NCBI RefSeq assembly: GCF_000016665.1
Contig: NC_009523.1
Span: forward strand, 5,737,599-5,801,598
DNA from: Roseiflexus sp. RS-1
Lineage (GTDB): Bacteria; Chloroflexota; Chloroflexia; Chloroflexales; Roseiflexaceae
Length of the DNA: 64,000 nucleotides
Direction: 5' to 3'
The notes beneath the pieces were generated by a model. That model had not been told where the DNA came from. It did no database searches and worked only from the letters and a program-made list of their open reading frames with translations. Shown in pieces: positions 25,192 through 34,894 of the stretch. The translations under genes were made by a program, and so were the position numbers. Position 1 is the stretch's first letter, and the number at the start of each line of letters is the position of its first letter.

Positions 25192-26151
25192 CTAACTGTA
25201 ACGCACACGGGGATCGAGCACGCCGTAGAGTATATCGGCGATCAAATTGAAAAAGACGGTGAGACAGGCAAAAATAAACGTGATTGCCATCACGACCGGC
25301 GTATCAGAGTTCTGGATCGACGTGATCAACAACTGACCGATGCCATTCACGCGAAAGAGGTTCTCGGTAATAATCGCGCCGGCGAAAATGGTCGGAATAC
25401 CAAGCGCAATCAGCGTCACGACCGGAATCATGCTATTGCGCAGCACATGGCGGATGATCACCATCCGGTCAGCCAGACCTTTGGCGCGCGCGGTGCGCAC
25501 ATAATCGAGCGGAAGGTTATCGAGCATCGATGAGCGCATAAAGCGAGTCAACGCCGCCGTCTGTTGCACCACCAGCACCGTCACCGGCAATGTCATCTGG
25601 CGGATCTGTTCGGTGATTCCGTCCCAACCTGCCAGATTAAGGGTTGAATTATAGACGATCGGGAACCACTTCAGGTTGATCGCAAACACCAGCATCAATG
25701 CCAGACCGGTGAAGAACGACGGCACCGAAAAGCCGATGAACGCAATGAACGTTGCTACCTGATCGAACCAGGAGTACTGCTTCACTGCCGAGATCACGCC
25801 GATAGGAATGGCGATCAGCACCGCAATCAGATACGCCGTCCCCACCACAATCAACGTCTGCGGCAGGCGCTGCCAGATCAGATCGATCACCGGACCACGC
25901 GTTCCGAATGAAAACCCCCAATCACCGCGCGCCAGCGCGGTCAGCCACTTCACGTAGCGCACATACCATGGCTGATCGAGACCAAACTGAATACGGATCA
26001 ACTCACGCGTCGATTCAGGAATTGCCGGATTGAGCGCAAACTGCGCCAGCGGATCGCCAGGCGCCAGCGCCAGAATGGCAAAAATCACAAAACTGATAAT
26101 CAACAAGGTTGGAATGGCAATAAGTATCCGTCGCACAATATACTGAGCCAT
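25192..26151 (-). CDS. peptide/nickel-type ABC transporter permease (DppB/OppB-like)
   Basis: The 319-residue product has a first membrane helix at residues 8-30 (RILIAIPTLLIISFVIFAIL), the DppB-type periplasmic part with GDPLAQ and IRIQFGLDQPW, and five helices in the permease domain. The EAA loop is YVRTARAKGLADRMVIIRHV, and the end NLIADILYGVLDPRVRY is typical. The ATG at 26151 has AAAAGGGA about 8 bases ahead. It follows the binding-protein gene after a 78-base spacer with a stable hairpin, which probably lowers permease expression relative to the binding protein. Confidence 0.93.
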   Translation of the reverse strand: MAQYIVRRILIAIPTLLIISFVIFAILALAPGDPLAQFALNPAIPESTRELIRIQFGLDQPWYVRYVKWLTALARGDWGFSFGTRGPVIDLIWQRLPQTLIVVGTAYLIAVLIAIPIGVISAVKQYSWFDQVATFIAFIGFSVPSFFTGLALMLVFAINLKWFPIVYNSTLNLAGWDGITEQIRQMTLPVTVLVVQQTAALTRFMRSSMLDNLPLDYVRTARAKGLADRMVIIRHVLRNSMIPVVTLIALGIPTIFAGAIITENLFRVNGIGQLLITSIQNSDTPVVMAITFIFACLTVFFNLIADILYGVLDPRVRYS

Positions 26152-26183
26152 GCCACGTCCCTTTTACCAATTGAGTATGACAA

Positions 26184-26215
26184 TGCAGGGGACAGGCGTT
26201 TTCCTGTCCCCTGCA
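26184..26215 (-). promoter_or_regulatory. intra-operon hairpin between binding-protein and permease genes
   Basis: TGCAGGGGACAGG (26184-26196) and CCTGTCCCCTGCA (26203-26215) form a perfect 13-bp stem with a 6-base loop. It lies after the binding-protein stop and before the permease ribosome site. In many binding-protein operons such a hairpin protects the upstream mRNA and reduces read-through, giving an excess of binding protein. Confidence 0.7.
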
Positions 26216-26229
26216 CAACACACCTGTGT

Positions 26230-28095
26230 TTACTTGCTCCAGGAGGCAATATTCCAGATGTCGGAGTCGAACGTGTTGAAGGTGGGTCCCTTGAGTGCCT
26301 TCACCTTCGCATTCGGCGTCTGGCGGTTGATCAGCGGAATCACCGCACCATCGGTCACCAGCAGATCGTTCATCTTGATCGCCAGTTCGACGCGCTTCTT
26401 CGGGTCAAGTTCCTTCTTCAACTCCTCGAAAAGCTTGTCGTACTCCGGGTTGCAGTAGCGACCGTCATTGTTGCCGTTCCACTGATTGGCGACCGAAGCG
26501 CGCTCTTCGCAGGTCCAGCCCTGGAGGTACTGCTGTGGATCGGCGTTGTTCGGACCGTTGGTGTACATCTGGAGGTCGGCGTAAAACTTGTTCAGGGTAT
26601 CCGGGTTGCCTGGATCGCCACTGAAGAAGACGCTGGCATCAATGGCTTTGACGTTCACCTGAATACCGATCTCCGCCAGGTTCGACTTGATGATCGCCTG
26701 GGTGCTCTGGCGCAGCGGATTGATCGAGGTCTGGAAACTGACGACCAGTCTGACCGTTTTCCCCCCGATCTCCTTCTCCCGCACCGAGCCTTTCAACTTC
26801 CAGCCCGCATCTTCGAGCAACTTCTTCGCTGCTTCGACATCGCGGTTGCATGTCAGGTTTGGCGAATTGACCGCAGTCGGCACCACCAGCACGTTGCAGG
26901 TAGGTTCGCCGGTAGGACCGTACAACTGCTCGGCGATTGCCTTGCGATCAATCGCCAGCGAGATCGCCTTGCGCACTGCAGGGTCGGTCAGGAAGGGGTG
27001 GGGTTGATCCGGCTCGCTGCGCTTGTCGCCCAGTGCCGGGTCGGGGTTCGAGAAGTTGACCACAATGCGCTCAACTCCGGACGAACCGCCGGCGATCGGG
27101 TCGCACTTACCGGAAGCAAGGATCGGCTCGAGAACCGCTTTCGGGATCTGGAGATTCCAGGCGAAATCGACCTCTTCCGTCTCACACACGGCGCGCGCTG
27201 CTGACGCAGCATCACCGCCGCCCTTGATCTCCACTTCGTCGAAGAAGACATTATCGGCATCGCGGAAGAAGGGGTTGCGTTCGTAGATCACCACATCGCC
27301 CGGCTTGAACTCCTTCAACTTCCAGGCATTTGTACCGATCGGCGCGAGGTTCGCCGCCTGGCACGCCGCATCGGTGCTGGCTGCCGCGCCGATGCACTTC
27401 TCGAACTGCTTCTTCTGCAGGATCATGCCGTTCGGACCGACGAACGAGATGTACGGGTTGGCGTTCGGCTCCTTCCAGATGATCTTGACAGTGGTATCAT
27501 CGACCTTCTCGACCTTCTCGATCGGGTCGAAGACCGCCTTGGTGGTGCAGGCAGTCGCAGGATCGGCGCAGTACTGCCAGGTGAAGATAATGTCGTCAAC
27601 CGTGAAATCGCTGCCATCCGACCACTTCAGCCCTGGTTTGAGCTTCCACGTGACGCTGGTTCCATCAGGAGCGACGCCGCCGTTCTCGATCGTTGGAATC
27701 TCCGCCGCCAGGAAGGGCACCAGTTCATCCTTCTCGTTGTAGCGCGCCAGCGGTTCGAGGATAACCGTTGCGCCATCGAAGTCCTTCGTACCTGTCGCCA
27801 GGTGAGGGTTGAGGGTCGTCACCGCCTGCCAGTACAGGATCTTCAGGCGACCGCCGCGCTGCGCCGCTGGCGGAGTGGTCGGCGCAGTCGTCGGTTGCGC
27901 CGCTGGCGCCTCAGTGGGCGCAGTCGTCGGTTGCGCCGCTGGCGCCTCAGTGGGTGCAGTCGTCGGTTGCGCCGCTGGCGCCGTGGTCGGTGCTGTGGCT
28001 GGCTGCCCGCCACACGCTGCCAGAACCGGGACGATCAGGATGAGGAGCAGCGCCAGCGCACCGCTCTTCCGCCACACGTTACGCATCGAACGCAT
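26230..28095 (-). CDS. peptide ABC transporter substrate-binding lipoprotein (SBP family 5)
   Basis: The 621-residue product starts with a lipoprotein signal ending LVPVLAAC|GG-like (Cys28), then a Thr/Pro/Ala linker of three 11-residue repeats (TAPTEAPAAQP), then the SBP_bac_5 domain from about residue 80 (GGRLKILYWQAVTTLNPHL) to the end. Family 5 proteins bind oligopeptides, nickel or sugars outside the membrane and deliver them to DppBC-like channels, which are encoded next. ATG 28095 is chosen with AAAGGA upstream; an ATG three codons later is also possible. The gene is led by a consensus promoter 235 bases away and followed by a stabilising hairpin. Confidence 0.93.
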   Translation of the reverse strand: MRSMRNVWRKSGALALLLILIVPVLAACGGQPATAPTTAPAAQPTTAPTEAPAAQPTTAPTEAPAAQPTTAPTTPPAAQRGGRLKILYWQAVTTLNPHLATGTKDFDGATVILEPLARYNEKDELVPFLAAEIPTIENGGVAPDGTSVTWKLKPGLKWSDGSDFTVDDIIFTWQYCADPATACTTKAVFDPIEKVEKVDDTTVKIIWKEPNANPYISFVGPNGMILQKKQFEKCIGAAASTDAACQAANLAPIGTNAWKLKEFKPGDVVIYERNPFFRDADNVFFDEVEIKGGGDAASAARAVCETEEVDFAWNLQIPKAVLEPILASGKCDPIAGGSSGVERIVVNFSNPDPALGDKRSEPDQPHPFLTDPAVRKAISLAIDRKAIAEQLYGPTGEPTCNVLVVPTAVNSPNLTCNRDVEAAKKLLEDAGWKLKGSVREKEIGGKTVRLVVSFQTSINPLRQSTQAIIKSNLAEIGIQVNVKAIDASVFFSGDPGNPDTLNKFYADLQMYTNGPNNADPQQYLQGWTCEERASVANQWNGNNDGRYCNPEYDKLFEELKKELDPKKRVELAIKMNDLLVTDGAVIPLINRQTPNAKVKALKGPTFNTFDSDIWNIASWSK

Positions 28096-28330
28096 AGTGG
28101 TATCGATCCTTTCACTAACATTGAGGAATCTGCCAAAACTTCGGGCGTAGAGAGCATTCCGTGCGTTCGTCTGTTGCATCACCTCCCGTATGATGCTGAA
28201 TACGGTCACACCCGCCATGCACTGTATGGCAATGCCCGCGCCTGACGTTGGCGCTCTGCACAGCATCGCAGAAAACAGGCACGCATCCATTGCCGCACGG
28301 GTGCGAAGGGCGGGTAACGAGAGTTAGCGT
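28096..28330 (-). other. long leader of the peptide transporter operon
   Basis: About 230 bases of transcribed but untranslated sequence lie between the promoter and ATG 28095. An in-frame extension exists without a ribosome site or start context. I recognise no riboswitch or leader peptide; a long leader may still hold a regulatory structure. Confidence 0.4.
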
Positions 28331-28359
28331 ATCATACCATGAAGGTTAAGGAACGTCAA
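28331..28359 (-). promoter_or_regulatory. sigma-70 promoter of the peptide transporter operon
   Basis: Read leftward, -35 TTGACG (28354-28359) and -10 TATGAT (28331-28336) are separated by 17 bases. Transcription would start near 28324. Confidence 0.75.
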
Positions 28360-28399
28360 CGGAGATGTGATGTTCGCAATTGCGCAACACTACTGTGGT

Positions 28400-29044
28400 T
28401 CATGAACGCTGTAAAATGTCACGCACGCGCGCAAACTGATCGGTCGAGACGTTGGGGTTGGACGCTTCGATCTCCTGGATGGCGCGTCGCGCTGCATCGG
28501 CGACCGATGCCCCCCAGGAGGTGCGTGCCGGGTCTTCTTCAGCGCGTTGACGCAGCGCAGGGATCGCTTCAGCCACATTCATGTGCGCCAGGGCGTTGCA
28601 GGCGGCGAAGCGCACATCAGGCGCAGGATGGTGCAGTGCGATGAGCAACGGATGGAAAGCGCGCGTGTCGCCGATGCGCCCAAGAGCAATGGCAGCCCGT
28701 TGCGCAACACGCGGGTCGGGGTCGGTAAGCGCGTGGAACAGCGCGTTGAGTGAACGTCCTTCACCAATCACCCCCAGGATGCGGATGGCTTCGATCCGCA
28801 CGACCGGATCATCGCCTTCCGCCAGTTCCAGCAGTGCAGGAAGAGCAGGCTGCCCGATAACCCCCAACGCCCACGCGGCGCGCATGCGCACCTCCCGGTC
28901 GTTGTGGTAGAGCAGGTCGATCAGCGGCGCAACGGCAGCTTCGCCCAACATTCCCAGCGCAAACGACGCCTGGGCGCGGGTGAATTCGTCGCCGTGCTGA
29001 AGTTCTTCCACCAACCGGGTGATCGATTCGGGCGTTCGCTTCAT
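28400..29044 (-). CDS. HEAT-repeat protein
   Basis: The 214-residue product consists of five or so HEAT/PBS-lyase-type repeats of about 31 residues (for example VRMRAAWALGVIGQPALPAL, VRIEAIRILGVIGEGRSLNA, VAQRAAIALGRIGDTRAFHP, VRFAACNALAHMNVAEAIPA). Such helical solenoids bind other proteins; related repeats occur in phycobilin lyases and in many regulators. There is no signal peptide. It is the last gene of a leftward run behind the RmlD-like reductase, with a 126-base spacer. No partner can be deduced. Confidence 0.9.
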   Translation of the reverse strand: MKRTPESITRLVEELQHGDEFTRAQASFALGMLGEAAVAPLIDLLYHNDREVRMRAAWALGVIGQPALPALLELAEGDDPVVRIEAIRILGVIGEGRSLNALFHALTDPDPRVAQRAAIALGRIGDTRAFHPLLIALHHPAPDVRFAACNALAHMNVAEAIPALRQRAEEDPARTSWGASVADAARRAIQEIEASNPNVSTDQFARVRDILQRS

Positions 29045-29170
29045 ATCGGCGCCTCGCTTTCATCGGTCAGGACATAGAAGCACGGCATCCATGCCGTAAC
29101 GTTGACCAGATCATAACGCATCGCGTTACAACAAATTCCTCCCAACCTTATGCGCGCACCCGTGTCCTGC

Positions 29171-30019
29171 TCATCCCAGCACCTCCCGAACTCCTCGCAG
29201 GCGCGTTGTCAACATGCGCTGCGCGACCTGGCTATCCAGCGCGCAGTTCCGCGGTCGGCGGGGCGCTGCCGGGCTAAGACCGCCGCACAAGCCAGAAGGA
29301 TCGCGCCCAAATGCACGCGCCACCAGACAGGCGAATTCGTAACGACTGACCACGTCCGATCCGGCGACATGCACAATGCCGCTCCTGTCGATGGTAGCGA
29401 GTTCCAGCAACGCCGCTGCCAGATCGCCGACTTCGATCGGGCAGCGCAGTTCATCGGTGAAAAAGACCGCCTCTGCGCGCCCATCGAGCACATCGAGCAC
29501 GAATCGCTCATGCCTGCCGGGGCGATCCGGACCACCGTAGATCAGCGATGTGCGGACAATCAGCGCTCCGGGATGGGCTGCGGCGACCAGGCGTTCGGAC
29601 AGCGCTTTGGCGGCGCCGTATGTCGTGACCGGTTGCGGTTCATCCGTTTCGGTGTATCTGCCGATCCGTTCTCCGTCGAAAACAACATCGCTCGACAGAT
29701 GGATCAGACGCGCCTGTACCGCGAAAGCACCCTGCGCGACAGCCGCTGATCCTTCACCGATGATCGCCATCATGTCCGGTCCTTCCTGCCGGTAGGCGGT
29801 GTGAATGACAACATCGGGCGTCACCTGCTCAACCAATCTCCGGGTTGCCGCTGCGTTGCGCAGATCCAGCGTCTCCCAGCGCACACCTGGAGTTTGCGGT
29901 CTGCGCGAGTGACAGGTTGCAACAACGTCCCAACCTTGCGCGAGCGCCAGTTCCACCAGTCTCGCGCCCAGAAATCCACTGCCGCCGGTGATCAGCAATC
30001 TGCCTGGTTCGTTCTTCAA
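29171..30019 (-). CDS. RmlD-like NAD(P)-dependent sugar nucleotide reductase
   Basis: The 282-residue product is an extended short-chain dehydrogenase, closest in plan to dTDP-4-dehydrorhamnose reductase. The cofactor loop is ITGGSGFLGARL (residues 10-21), the catalytic region has HLSSDVVFDG and the TYGAAKALSERLV helix with Tyr and Lys of YxxxK, and RCPIEVGDLA fits the RmlD substrate part. The start is TTG 30019, supported by GAGGGTGGG upstream. No rmlABC partner is adjacent, so rhamnose synthesis is only a possibility; the GT2 genes a few kb upstream could be users of its product. A 46-base spacer with GTTGAAC repeats separates it from rnc. Confidence 0.8.
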   Translation of the reverse strand: MKNEPGRLLITGGSGFLGARLVELALAQGWDVVATCHSRRPQTPGVRWETLDLRNAAATRRLVEQVTPDVVIHTAYRQEGPDMMAIIGEGSAAVAQGAFAVQARLIHLSSDVVFDGERIGRYTETDEPQPVTTYGAAKALSERLVAAAHPGALIVRTSLIYGGPDRPGRHERFVLDVLDGRAEAVFFTDELRCPIEVGDLAAALLELATIDRSGIVHVAGSDVVSRYEFACLVARAFGRDPSGLCGGLSPAAPRRPRNCALDSQVAQRMLTTRLRGVREVLG

Positions 30020-30037
30020 TGCCCACCCTCAATGTTA

Positions 30038-30072
30038 GTTGAACGTTGAACGTTGAACGTTGAACGTTCAAC
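30038..30072. repeat. GTTGAAC heptamer repeat
   Basis: Four tandem GTTGAAC units (30038-30065) are followed by one inverted unit GTTCAAC (30066-30072). The cluster touches the last codons of rnc. A degenerate relative precedes the M24 peptidase gene near 61990-62033. Confidence 0.7.
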
Positions 30073-30781
30073 GCCCATCCGTCCCACCCTCAAGCGCATC
30101 GAGCGCTGCGCGCGCCGCCGCCTGTTCCGCCGCCTGTTTGCTGGGACCTTTTCCGGTTCCGAGGCGCTCTTCGCCTGCGCGCACCTCGACGGTGAATTCG
30201 GGACGATGCTCCGGTCCGCTTCGATCAATCTCGTGATAACGCGGGGTCACGCGACGCTCTGCCTGGATGCGCGCCTGAAGCCTGCTCTTGTAATCGACCG
30301 GCAGTGTGCGATCCGGCAACGACGCAAGCTCCGCCTCGAAGAGTGGTAGAAGAAAGGTCCGCACAGCATTGAGACCCTGATCGAGGAAGAGAGCTGCAAT
30401 AACTGCCTCGAACGTATCTGCCAGGAGCGCCTGGCGCTGACGTGCGCCACTTGATTCCTCGCCACGCGCCAGCAGCACATATGCACCAAGATTGTAGCGC
30501 TGTGCAAAACCGGCAAGCGTCTCGGTGCGGATCAACGCTGTGCGCCAGGCGGTCAACTCTCCCTCGCCAGCGTCAGGAAAGCGTTCAAATACCAGCCTGG
30601 CTGCCAGAAAATTGATGATCGCATCACCGAGAAACTCCAGGCGTTCGTTGCTGTCCAGGTGCATGCGCTCTTCGACATGCTCATTGAGGAAAGAACTATG
30701 GGTCAGCGCCTGCTCGAGCAGACGTTGATCAGAAAACGTGACGCCGAGACGCGCACTGAGTTCGTCAACCGACTTCCTCAT
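30068..30781 (-). CDS. rnc: ribonuclease III
   Basis: RNase III cuts double-stranded RNA in rRNA and mRNA processing. The 237-residue product has the signature [11 protein letters not shown] (residues 45-55) with its catalytic Glu and Asp, a second acidic pair in [17 protein letters not shown], and a C-terminal double-stranded RNA-binding domain from about residue 160 ([13 protein letters not shown] to [16 protein letters not shown]). The ATG at 30781 overlaps the 3' end of fabF by 17 bases, so the two genes are probably translated in a coupled way. Longer in-frame starts would lie fully inside fabF and are not expected. The fabF-rnc order is conserved in many bacteria. Confidence 0.96.
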   Translation of the reverse strand: MRKSVDELSARLGVTFSDQRLLEQALTHSSFLNEHVEERMHLDSNERLEFLGDAIINFLAARLVFERFPDAGEGELTAWRTALIRTETLAGFAQRYNLGAYVLLARGEESSGARQRQALLADTFEAVIAALFLDQGLNAVRTFLLPLFEAELASLPDRTLPVDYKSRLQARIQAERRVTPRYHEIDRSGPEHRPEFTVEVRAGEERLGTGKGPSKQAAEQAAARAALDALEGGTDGR

Positions 30782-32012
30782 AGCGTCGGAAGATGAGCGA
30801 TACATTATGACCGCCGAAGCCGAACGAATTGCTGAGCACGACATCGATGCGCGCAGGCCGCGGCGTGTTGGGCACATAATCCAGGTCGCACTGCGGGTCG
30901 GGCATGGTGTAGTTGATCGTCGGCGGGAGGAGACCTTCCTGAATCGCCAGAATGCTGACGATTGCTTCGATGGCGCCAGCAGCGCCGAGCAGGTGACCAA
31001 ACTGCGACTTGCTCGAACTGACCGGCACGCGATAGGCGCGCTCGCCGAGCAGGCGCTTGATCGCCTCAGTCTCGGCTATATCGCCAGCTGGCGTGCTGGT
31101 GCCATGGGCATTGATGTAATCGATGTCATCGGGCGAGAGACCGGCATGGTGCAACGCAGCGCGCATCGAACGCAACGCGCCTTCGCCGCCAGGCGGCGGT
31201 TGCGTAATGTGGTAGGCATCCGCTGAGAGACCGTAGCCGACCAGTTCTGCCAGAATGCGCGCTCCGCGCGACCGAGCGAACTCCAGGTCTTCCAGCACCA
31301 GCACCGCACCGCCCTCCGCCAGGACAAACCCATCACGATCAGCGTCAAACGGGCGCGACGCGCCAGTCGGATCGTCGTTGCGGGTCGAAATGGCTTTGGC
31401 GCTGGCAAACGATGCAATACCGATCGGCGTGATCGGCGCCTCGCTTCCGCCCGCCACCATTGCCACCGCCCAACCACGCCGGATGATCTCCGCTGCCTCG
31501 CCAATCGCGTGCGCACCACTGGCGCAGGCGGACGTCGGACAATAGTTTGGACCTTTGAGTCCAAACATCATCGACACCTGACCGGATGCCATATTCGTGA
31601 TCATCGCTGGCACGAGAAACGGGCTGATCCGCGACGGACCCCGCTCTTGCAACGTGACGACCCCTTCAGCCAGCGTGGTGATGCCGCCAATTCCGCTGCC
31701 GATGATGACACCGATCGCGTCGGCGTTCTCCCGCGTGATGGACAACTCGGCAGTGCGCAGCGCCTCGGTCGCGGCAGCAATTGCCAGGTGAATGAAACGG
31801 TCGTTCCGACGGACCTCTTTACGGTCCATATAGTTGTACGGATCGAAGCCGCGCACCTCGCCTGCGATGCGCGAGTCCAGATTCGAAGCATCACAGAGCG
31901 TTATTGGACCGATCCCGCTCCGCGCTTCGCGGATCCCCTGCCAGAGCGCCGGGACATCAAGCCCAAGCGGGCTGACGGCGCCCATTCCGGTAACAACGAC
32001 ACGCCGTGACAT
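30765..32012 (-). CDS. fabF: 3-oxoacyl-[acyl-carrier-protein] synthase II
   Basis: FabF elongates acyl-ACP with malonyl-ACP in fatty acid synthesis. The 415-residue product is full-length, with the thiolase-fold catalytic triad Cys in [15 protein letters not shown], His in [12 protein letters not shown] and His in [17 protein letters not shown]. The GFGGHN loop near the C-terminus is also present. ATG 32012 follows AAGGAGATG. It is the first gene of a run fabF-rnc-reductase-HEAT, driven by an extended -10 promoter at 32134. No acpP or fabD gene is adjacent, unlike in many other phyla. Confidence 0.96.
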   Translation of the reverse strand: MSRRVVVTGMGAVSPLGLDVPALWQGIREARSGIGPITLCDASNLDSRIAGEVRGFDPYNYMDRKEVRRNDRFIHLAIAAATEALRTAELSITRENADAIGVIIGSGIGGITTLAEGVVTLQERGPSRISPFLVPAMITNMASGQVSMMFGLKGPNYCPTSACASGAHAIGEAAEIIRRGWAVAMVAGGSEAPITPIGIASFASAKAISTRNDDPTGASRPFDADRDGFVLAEGGAVLVLEDLEFARSRGARILAELVGYGLSADAYHITQPPPGGEGALRSMRAALHHAGLSPDDIDYINAHGTSTPAGDIAETEAIKRLLGERAYRVPVSSSKSQFGHLLGAAGAIEAIVSILAIQEGLLPPTINYTMPDPQCDLDYVPNTPRPARIDVVLSNSFGFGGHNVSLIFRRYEEVG

Positions 32013-32133
32013 CGGCTTGCATCTCCTTGACTGCTGGTCTGTCGAAGAGCAGGACGACGCCCTTGAGACCCGGTTGCTATCGATCAGCCTCTGGGCGCAG
32101 GGCGACAACGCTGCTGCAACGATTGCTGGAGTG

Positions 32134-32142
32134 ATTATAACA
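32134..32142 (-). promoter_or_regulatory. extended -10 promoter of fabF
   Basis: Read leftward, TGT precedes TATAAT (32134-32139), a TGn-extended -10 about 120 bases before the fabF start. A TTGATA box lies 19 bases upstream, a rather long spacing. Confidence 0.55.
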
Positions 32143-32171
32143 GAAACCCGGCATCAATTATCAAAATTTTG

Positions 32172-33809
32172 TTACTTTCCTGCCTGACGTAACCCGGCGA
32201 GTGCGCCACGATGCTCCGGGTCGAGTTTGAGCGCCTTCTCAAACGCTATGCGCGCCTCTTCCTTTCTCCCAAGTCGGAGCAGGCTCTCGCCATACTTCAC
32301 CCATCCCTCCACCGAACGCGGATCGAGTTTGAGCGCTTCGGCATACGAATCCACCGCCGCTTTCCAGCGCCCGCGCGAAGCCAGCAGGTCGCCAAGCTGA
32401 CGGTGCGCAATCGTGTCGGAAGGATCGAGCGCAATCGCTTTTTCGAAGCATTCCTGAGCTGACTGTGCATCTCCAATATGCTGCAACAGCGCACCTTTGC
32501 CGCGCCACAGCGCGGGCATACTGGGCATGTACGAGAGTGCTTTATCGTATGCTGTCAGCGCTTCGAGCGGCTTCTGCATTGCCGTAAAAATCTCGCCGCG
32601 CGCGCCGTACAGATTGCCAAACTCGGTGCGACTCACCGCACGGCGCAACCCCTCCTCCACAGATTGCAGCGCCTCGTGGTACATCCAGAGTTTGAGCAAA
32701 CAGCGCGCCATCAGGTCCCAACTATCCGGTTGATCCTGATCGAGTTCGACCGCGCGCTTGAAGCAGCGGATCGCTTCTTTGTACTCACTCATGTTCATAT
32801 GCGCCAGACCGCGTTCCTTCCACTGTTCGGCTTCGTCCCGCTGGTCGAACGACGATTCGCAGACGAACGGTGCGCCGACGAGCGCTTCGCGCACACGTTG
32901 CAGCGCCGCTTCGAGTTCGGCGAAGGACAGAAATCGCTCACCGGGACGCTTCGCCAGACAACGCAAGACAATCGCCGCTGCATCTGGCGGCACATTGGGC
33001 GCCAGATTGCGCGGATCGGGCGGCGGCGCTTTGCGAATAAGGCGGATCAGGGCATCGTCGCGCTGCGCATCGAACGGCAGGCGACCGACAAACAATTCGT
33101 AGAGGGTCACGCCGAACGCATAAATGTCGCTCCACACGCTGGCAGCAGCGCCATCGAACAGTTCTGGCGCCATATACGGCAATGTGCCGCCCAAACCCGA
33201 CGTCGAAAATGAGGCGCGCAGCGTGATGCGACCGTGATGCTCAACCTGATCGGCATCGAACAATGTTTGCCAGGGACGCAAGACTTTCGATAAGCCGAAA
33301 TCGGTCACCCTGGCGCGTCCATCGAACGACACCATAATGTTGTCCGGTTTGAGATCGCGGTGAACCATGTTCAACTGTTCGACCGCGTGCTGCATCCCCC
33401 GGCAGATCTGGATGCCGTAATCGATCGCTTCTACCGGTTGCAGACGCCCCACCAGCGCGCGCAGCGAACCGCCGTGCACATACTCGGCGACAACATGAGG
33501 ACGACCCATATAGGTATGGATCTCGTATGCGCGCACAATGTTGGGATGGCTGCCGAGGCGAATCCAGAGTTCCGCTTCGGCGTTGAAACGCCGGATTGCG
33601 GCTTCGTCCCAGAGGTATTTCGTTTGATACGTCTTCAAGACGACACGCCGGCGGCGCTGGCGGTCATACGCAATATACACGACCCCCATATAACCGCGCC
33701 GGACCTGCTGCACTTCGTAACGCTGATCGATAACATCATCGACCCGGTACTCGCGTCCGAGTTGCGCATCGTTAAGACGTCGGCGACGCCGAAACCATCG
33801 TTTGAGCAT
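32172..33809 (-). CDS. PknB-type Ser/Thr protein kinase with TPR repeats
   Basis: The product of about 545 residues has an N-terminal kinase domain (about residues 28-300) with the ATP lysine in RRVVLKTYQ, HRDLKPDN and an intact DFG (VTDFGLSKV), then APE as MAPELF, so it should be active. The C-terminal 220 residues are about five to six TPR units (EAIRCFKRAVELDQDQPDSW, AQECFEKAIALDPSDTIA, AAVDSYAEALKLDPRSVEGW), a protein-binding platform. There is no membrane helix, unlike the PASTA kinases, so it is cytoplasmic. ATG 33809 fits the family; a GTG eight codons earlier is possible. The gene lies upstream of fabF in the same direction without a known functional link. Confidence 0.92.
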   Translation of the reverse strand: MLKRWFRRRRRLNDAQLGREYRVDDVIDQRYEVQQVRRGYMGVVYIAYDRQRRRRVVLKTYQTKYLWDEAAIRRFNAEAELWIRLGSHPNIVRAYEIHTYMGRPHVVAEYVHGGSLRALVGRLQPVEAIDYGIQICRGMQHAVEQLNMVHRDLKPDNIMVSFDGRARVTDFGLSKVLRPWQTLFDADQVEHHGRITLRASFSTSGLGGTLPYMAPELFDGAAASVWSDIYAFGVTLYELFVGRLPFDAQRDDALIRLIRKAPPPDPRNLAPNVPPDAAAIVLRCLAKRPGERFLSFAELEAALQRVREALVGAPFVCESSFDQRDEAEQWKERGLAHMNMSEYKEAIRCFKRAVELDQDQPDSWDLMARCLLKLWMYHEALQSVEEGLRRAVSRTEFGNLYGARGEIFTAMQKPLEALTAYDKALSYMPSMPALWRGKGALLQHIGDAQSAQECFEKAIALDPSDTIAHRQLGDLLASRGRWKAAVDSYAEALKLDPRSVEGWVKYGESLLRLGRKEEARIAFEKALKLDPEHRGALAGLRQAGK

Positions 33810-33918
33810 AGGAGTTCTCTGTGCGTCTTTCACCCCATGCTACCACGAAACCCCTCAAAAAGGGAAGCAGCACATTAAAAACGTGAGATGTGAAGGACTT
33901 AAGCCATACGCCAGAGAA

Positions 33919-34875
33919 CTACCATACCTCATTTCCTGGTCCGCTCAACGCCCGCAGCAAAGCAAAGCAGGCTGCGACTCGCCGGGCGCGCAGGTCGCGT
34001 CGATGCCCCAGCAGCCATTTGCCGCTCTCGATCAACAGTTCGGCAGTATACGCAGCGAGAAGGAACATGCGCACCGCCTGCGCCAGACGATCACCGTAGC
34101 GCACCCGCGCATAACGCAGACGACTGCGGTGGAAGAGGATCAATCGTCGGATTGGGATCTGTTCGCTGCTTCGCCCCTCGTGATGAACGATCTCCGCAGT
34201 GGGAAGATAGGTGATTCGACCGTATGCCCTGAGACGCTGCTGCCATTCCAGTTCTTCGGAGTACAGCAGGAAACCGGCATCGAGCAGACCGGCGCGCTCA
34301 ATTGCCGACCGTCGCACCATCAGCGCCGCTCCCACCAGCCAATCGACCGCCTGTTCCCGGTTGTCCGGCAGATCGGCGCAACGGTAATACCGCACCCATG
34401 GATTGTCGCTCCAGCGCCATTCGAGCGGCGTGCTCTCCCAGAAGAAGACGCCGGGGGTCGGGAAACGGCGTCGGCTCGACTGCACCGTTCCATCCGGGTA
34501 CCGCAGTCGCGGTCCGACCACCGCCACCTCAGGATGGGTCTCCAGGTAGCGCACCATCTGCGGAAGCGCGTCGCCGATCACTTCGGTATCGGGGTTGAGC
34601 AGCAAGACATAGCGGGCATTCCAGTCATTCCGGGCAAAGAGACGGCGCAGCGCCAGATTGTTGCCGCCGGCAAACCCCAGATTGCGCCCGGCTTCAATCA
34701 CCTCAACGCCAGGGTAGCGCGTACGCAGCAGAACTGGCGTTCCGTCAGTCGAGGCATTATCGACCACCATGATCCGGTAGTCGATGCCCGAATCGGCAAG
34801 CGATGCCTGCACCGTTGCGATGCAACGGTCGATCAGGGTGCGAACATTCCAGGAAACGATAATGATTGCAAGCAT
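33919..34875 (-). CDS. GT2 family glycosyltransferase
   Basis: The 318-residue product is an inverting GT-A sugar transferase of the rhamnosyltransferase/WbbL type: IIIVSWNVRTLIDRCI at the start, VDNASTDGT (UDP/dTDP-sugar contact), LLNPDTEV as the DxD-equivalent, and the acceptor side LLYSEELEWQQRLRAYG with its catalytic acid region. It probably adds a deoxysugar in surface polysaccharide synthesis. It is the last of three leftward GT2 genes, 19 bases after the preceding one, and very similar in plan to the first of the three (35695), suggesting duplication. Confidence 0.92.
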   Translation of the reverse strand: MLAIIIVSWNVRTLIDRCIATVQASLADSGIDYRIMVVDNASTDGTPVLLRTRYPGVEVIEAGRNLGFAGGNNLALRRLFARNDWNARYVLLLNPDTEVIGDALPQMVRYLETHPEVAVVGPRLRYPDGTVQSSRRRFPTPGVFFWESTPLEWRWSDNPWVRYYRCADLPDNREQAVDWLVGAALMVRRSAIERAGLLDAGFLLYSEELEWQQRLRAYGRITYLPTAEIVHHEGRSSEQIPIRRLILFHRSRLRYARVRYGDRLAQAVRMFLLAAYTAELLIESGKWLLGHRRDLRARRVAACFALLRALSGPGNEVW

Positions 34876-34894
34876 GGATTACGCAGCGTGCAGG

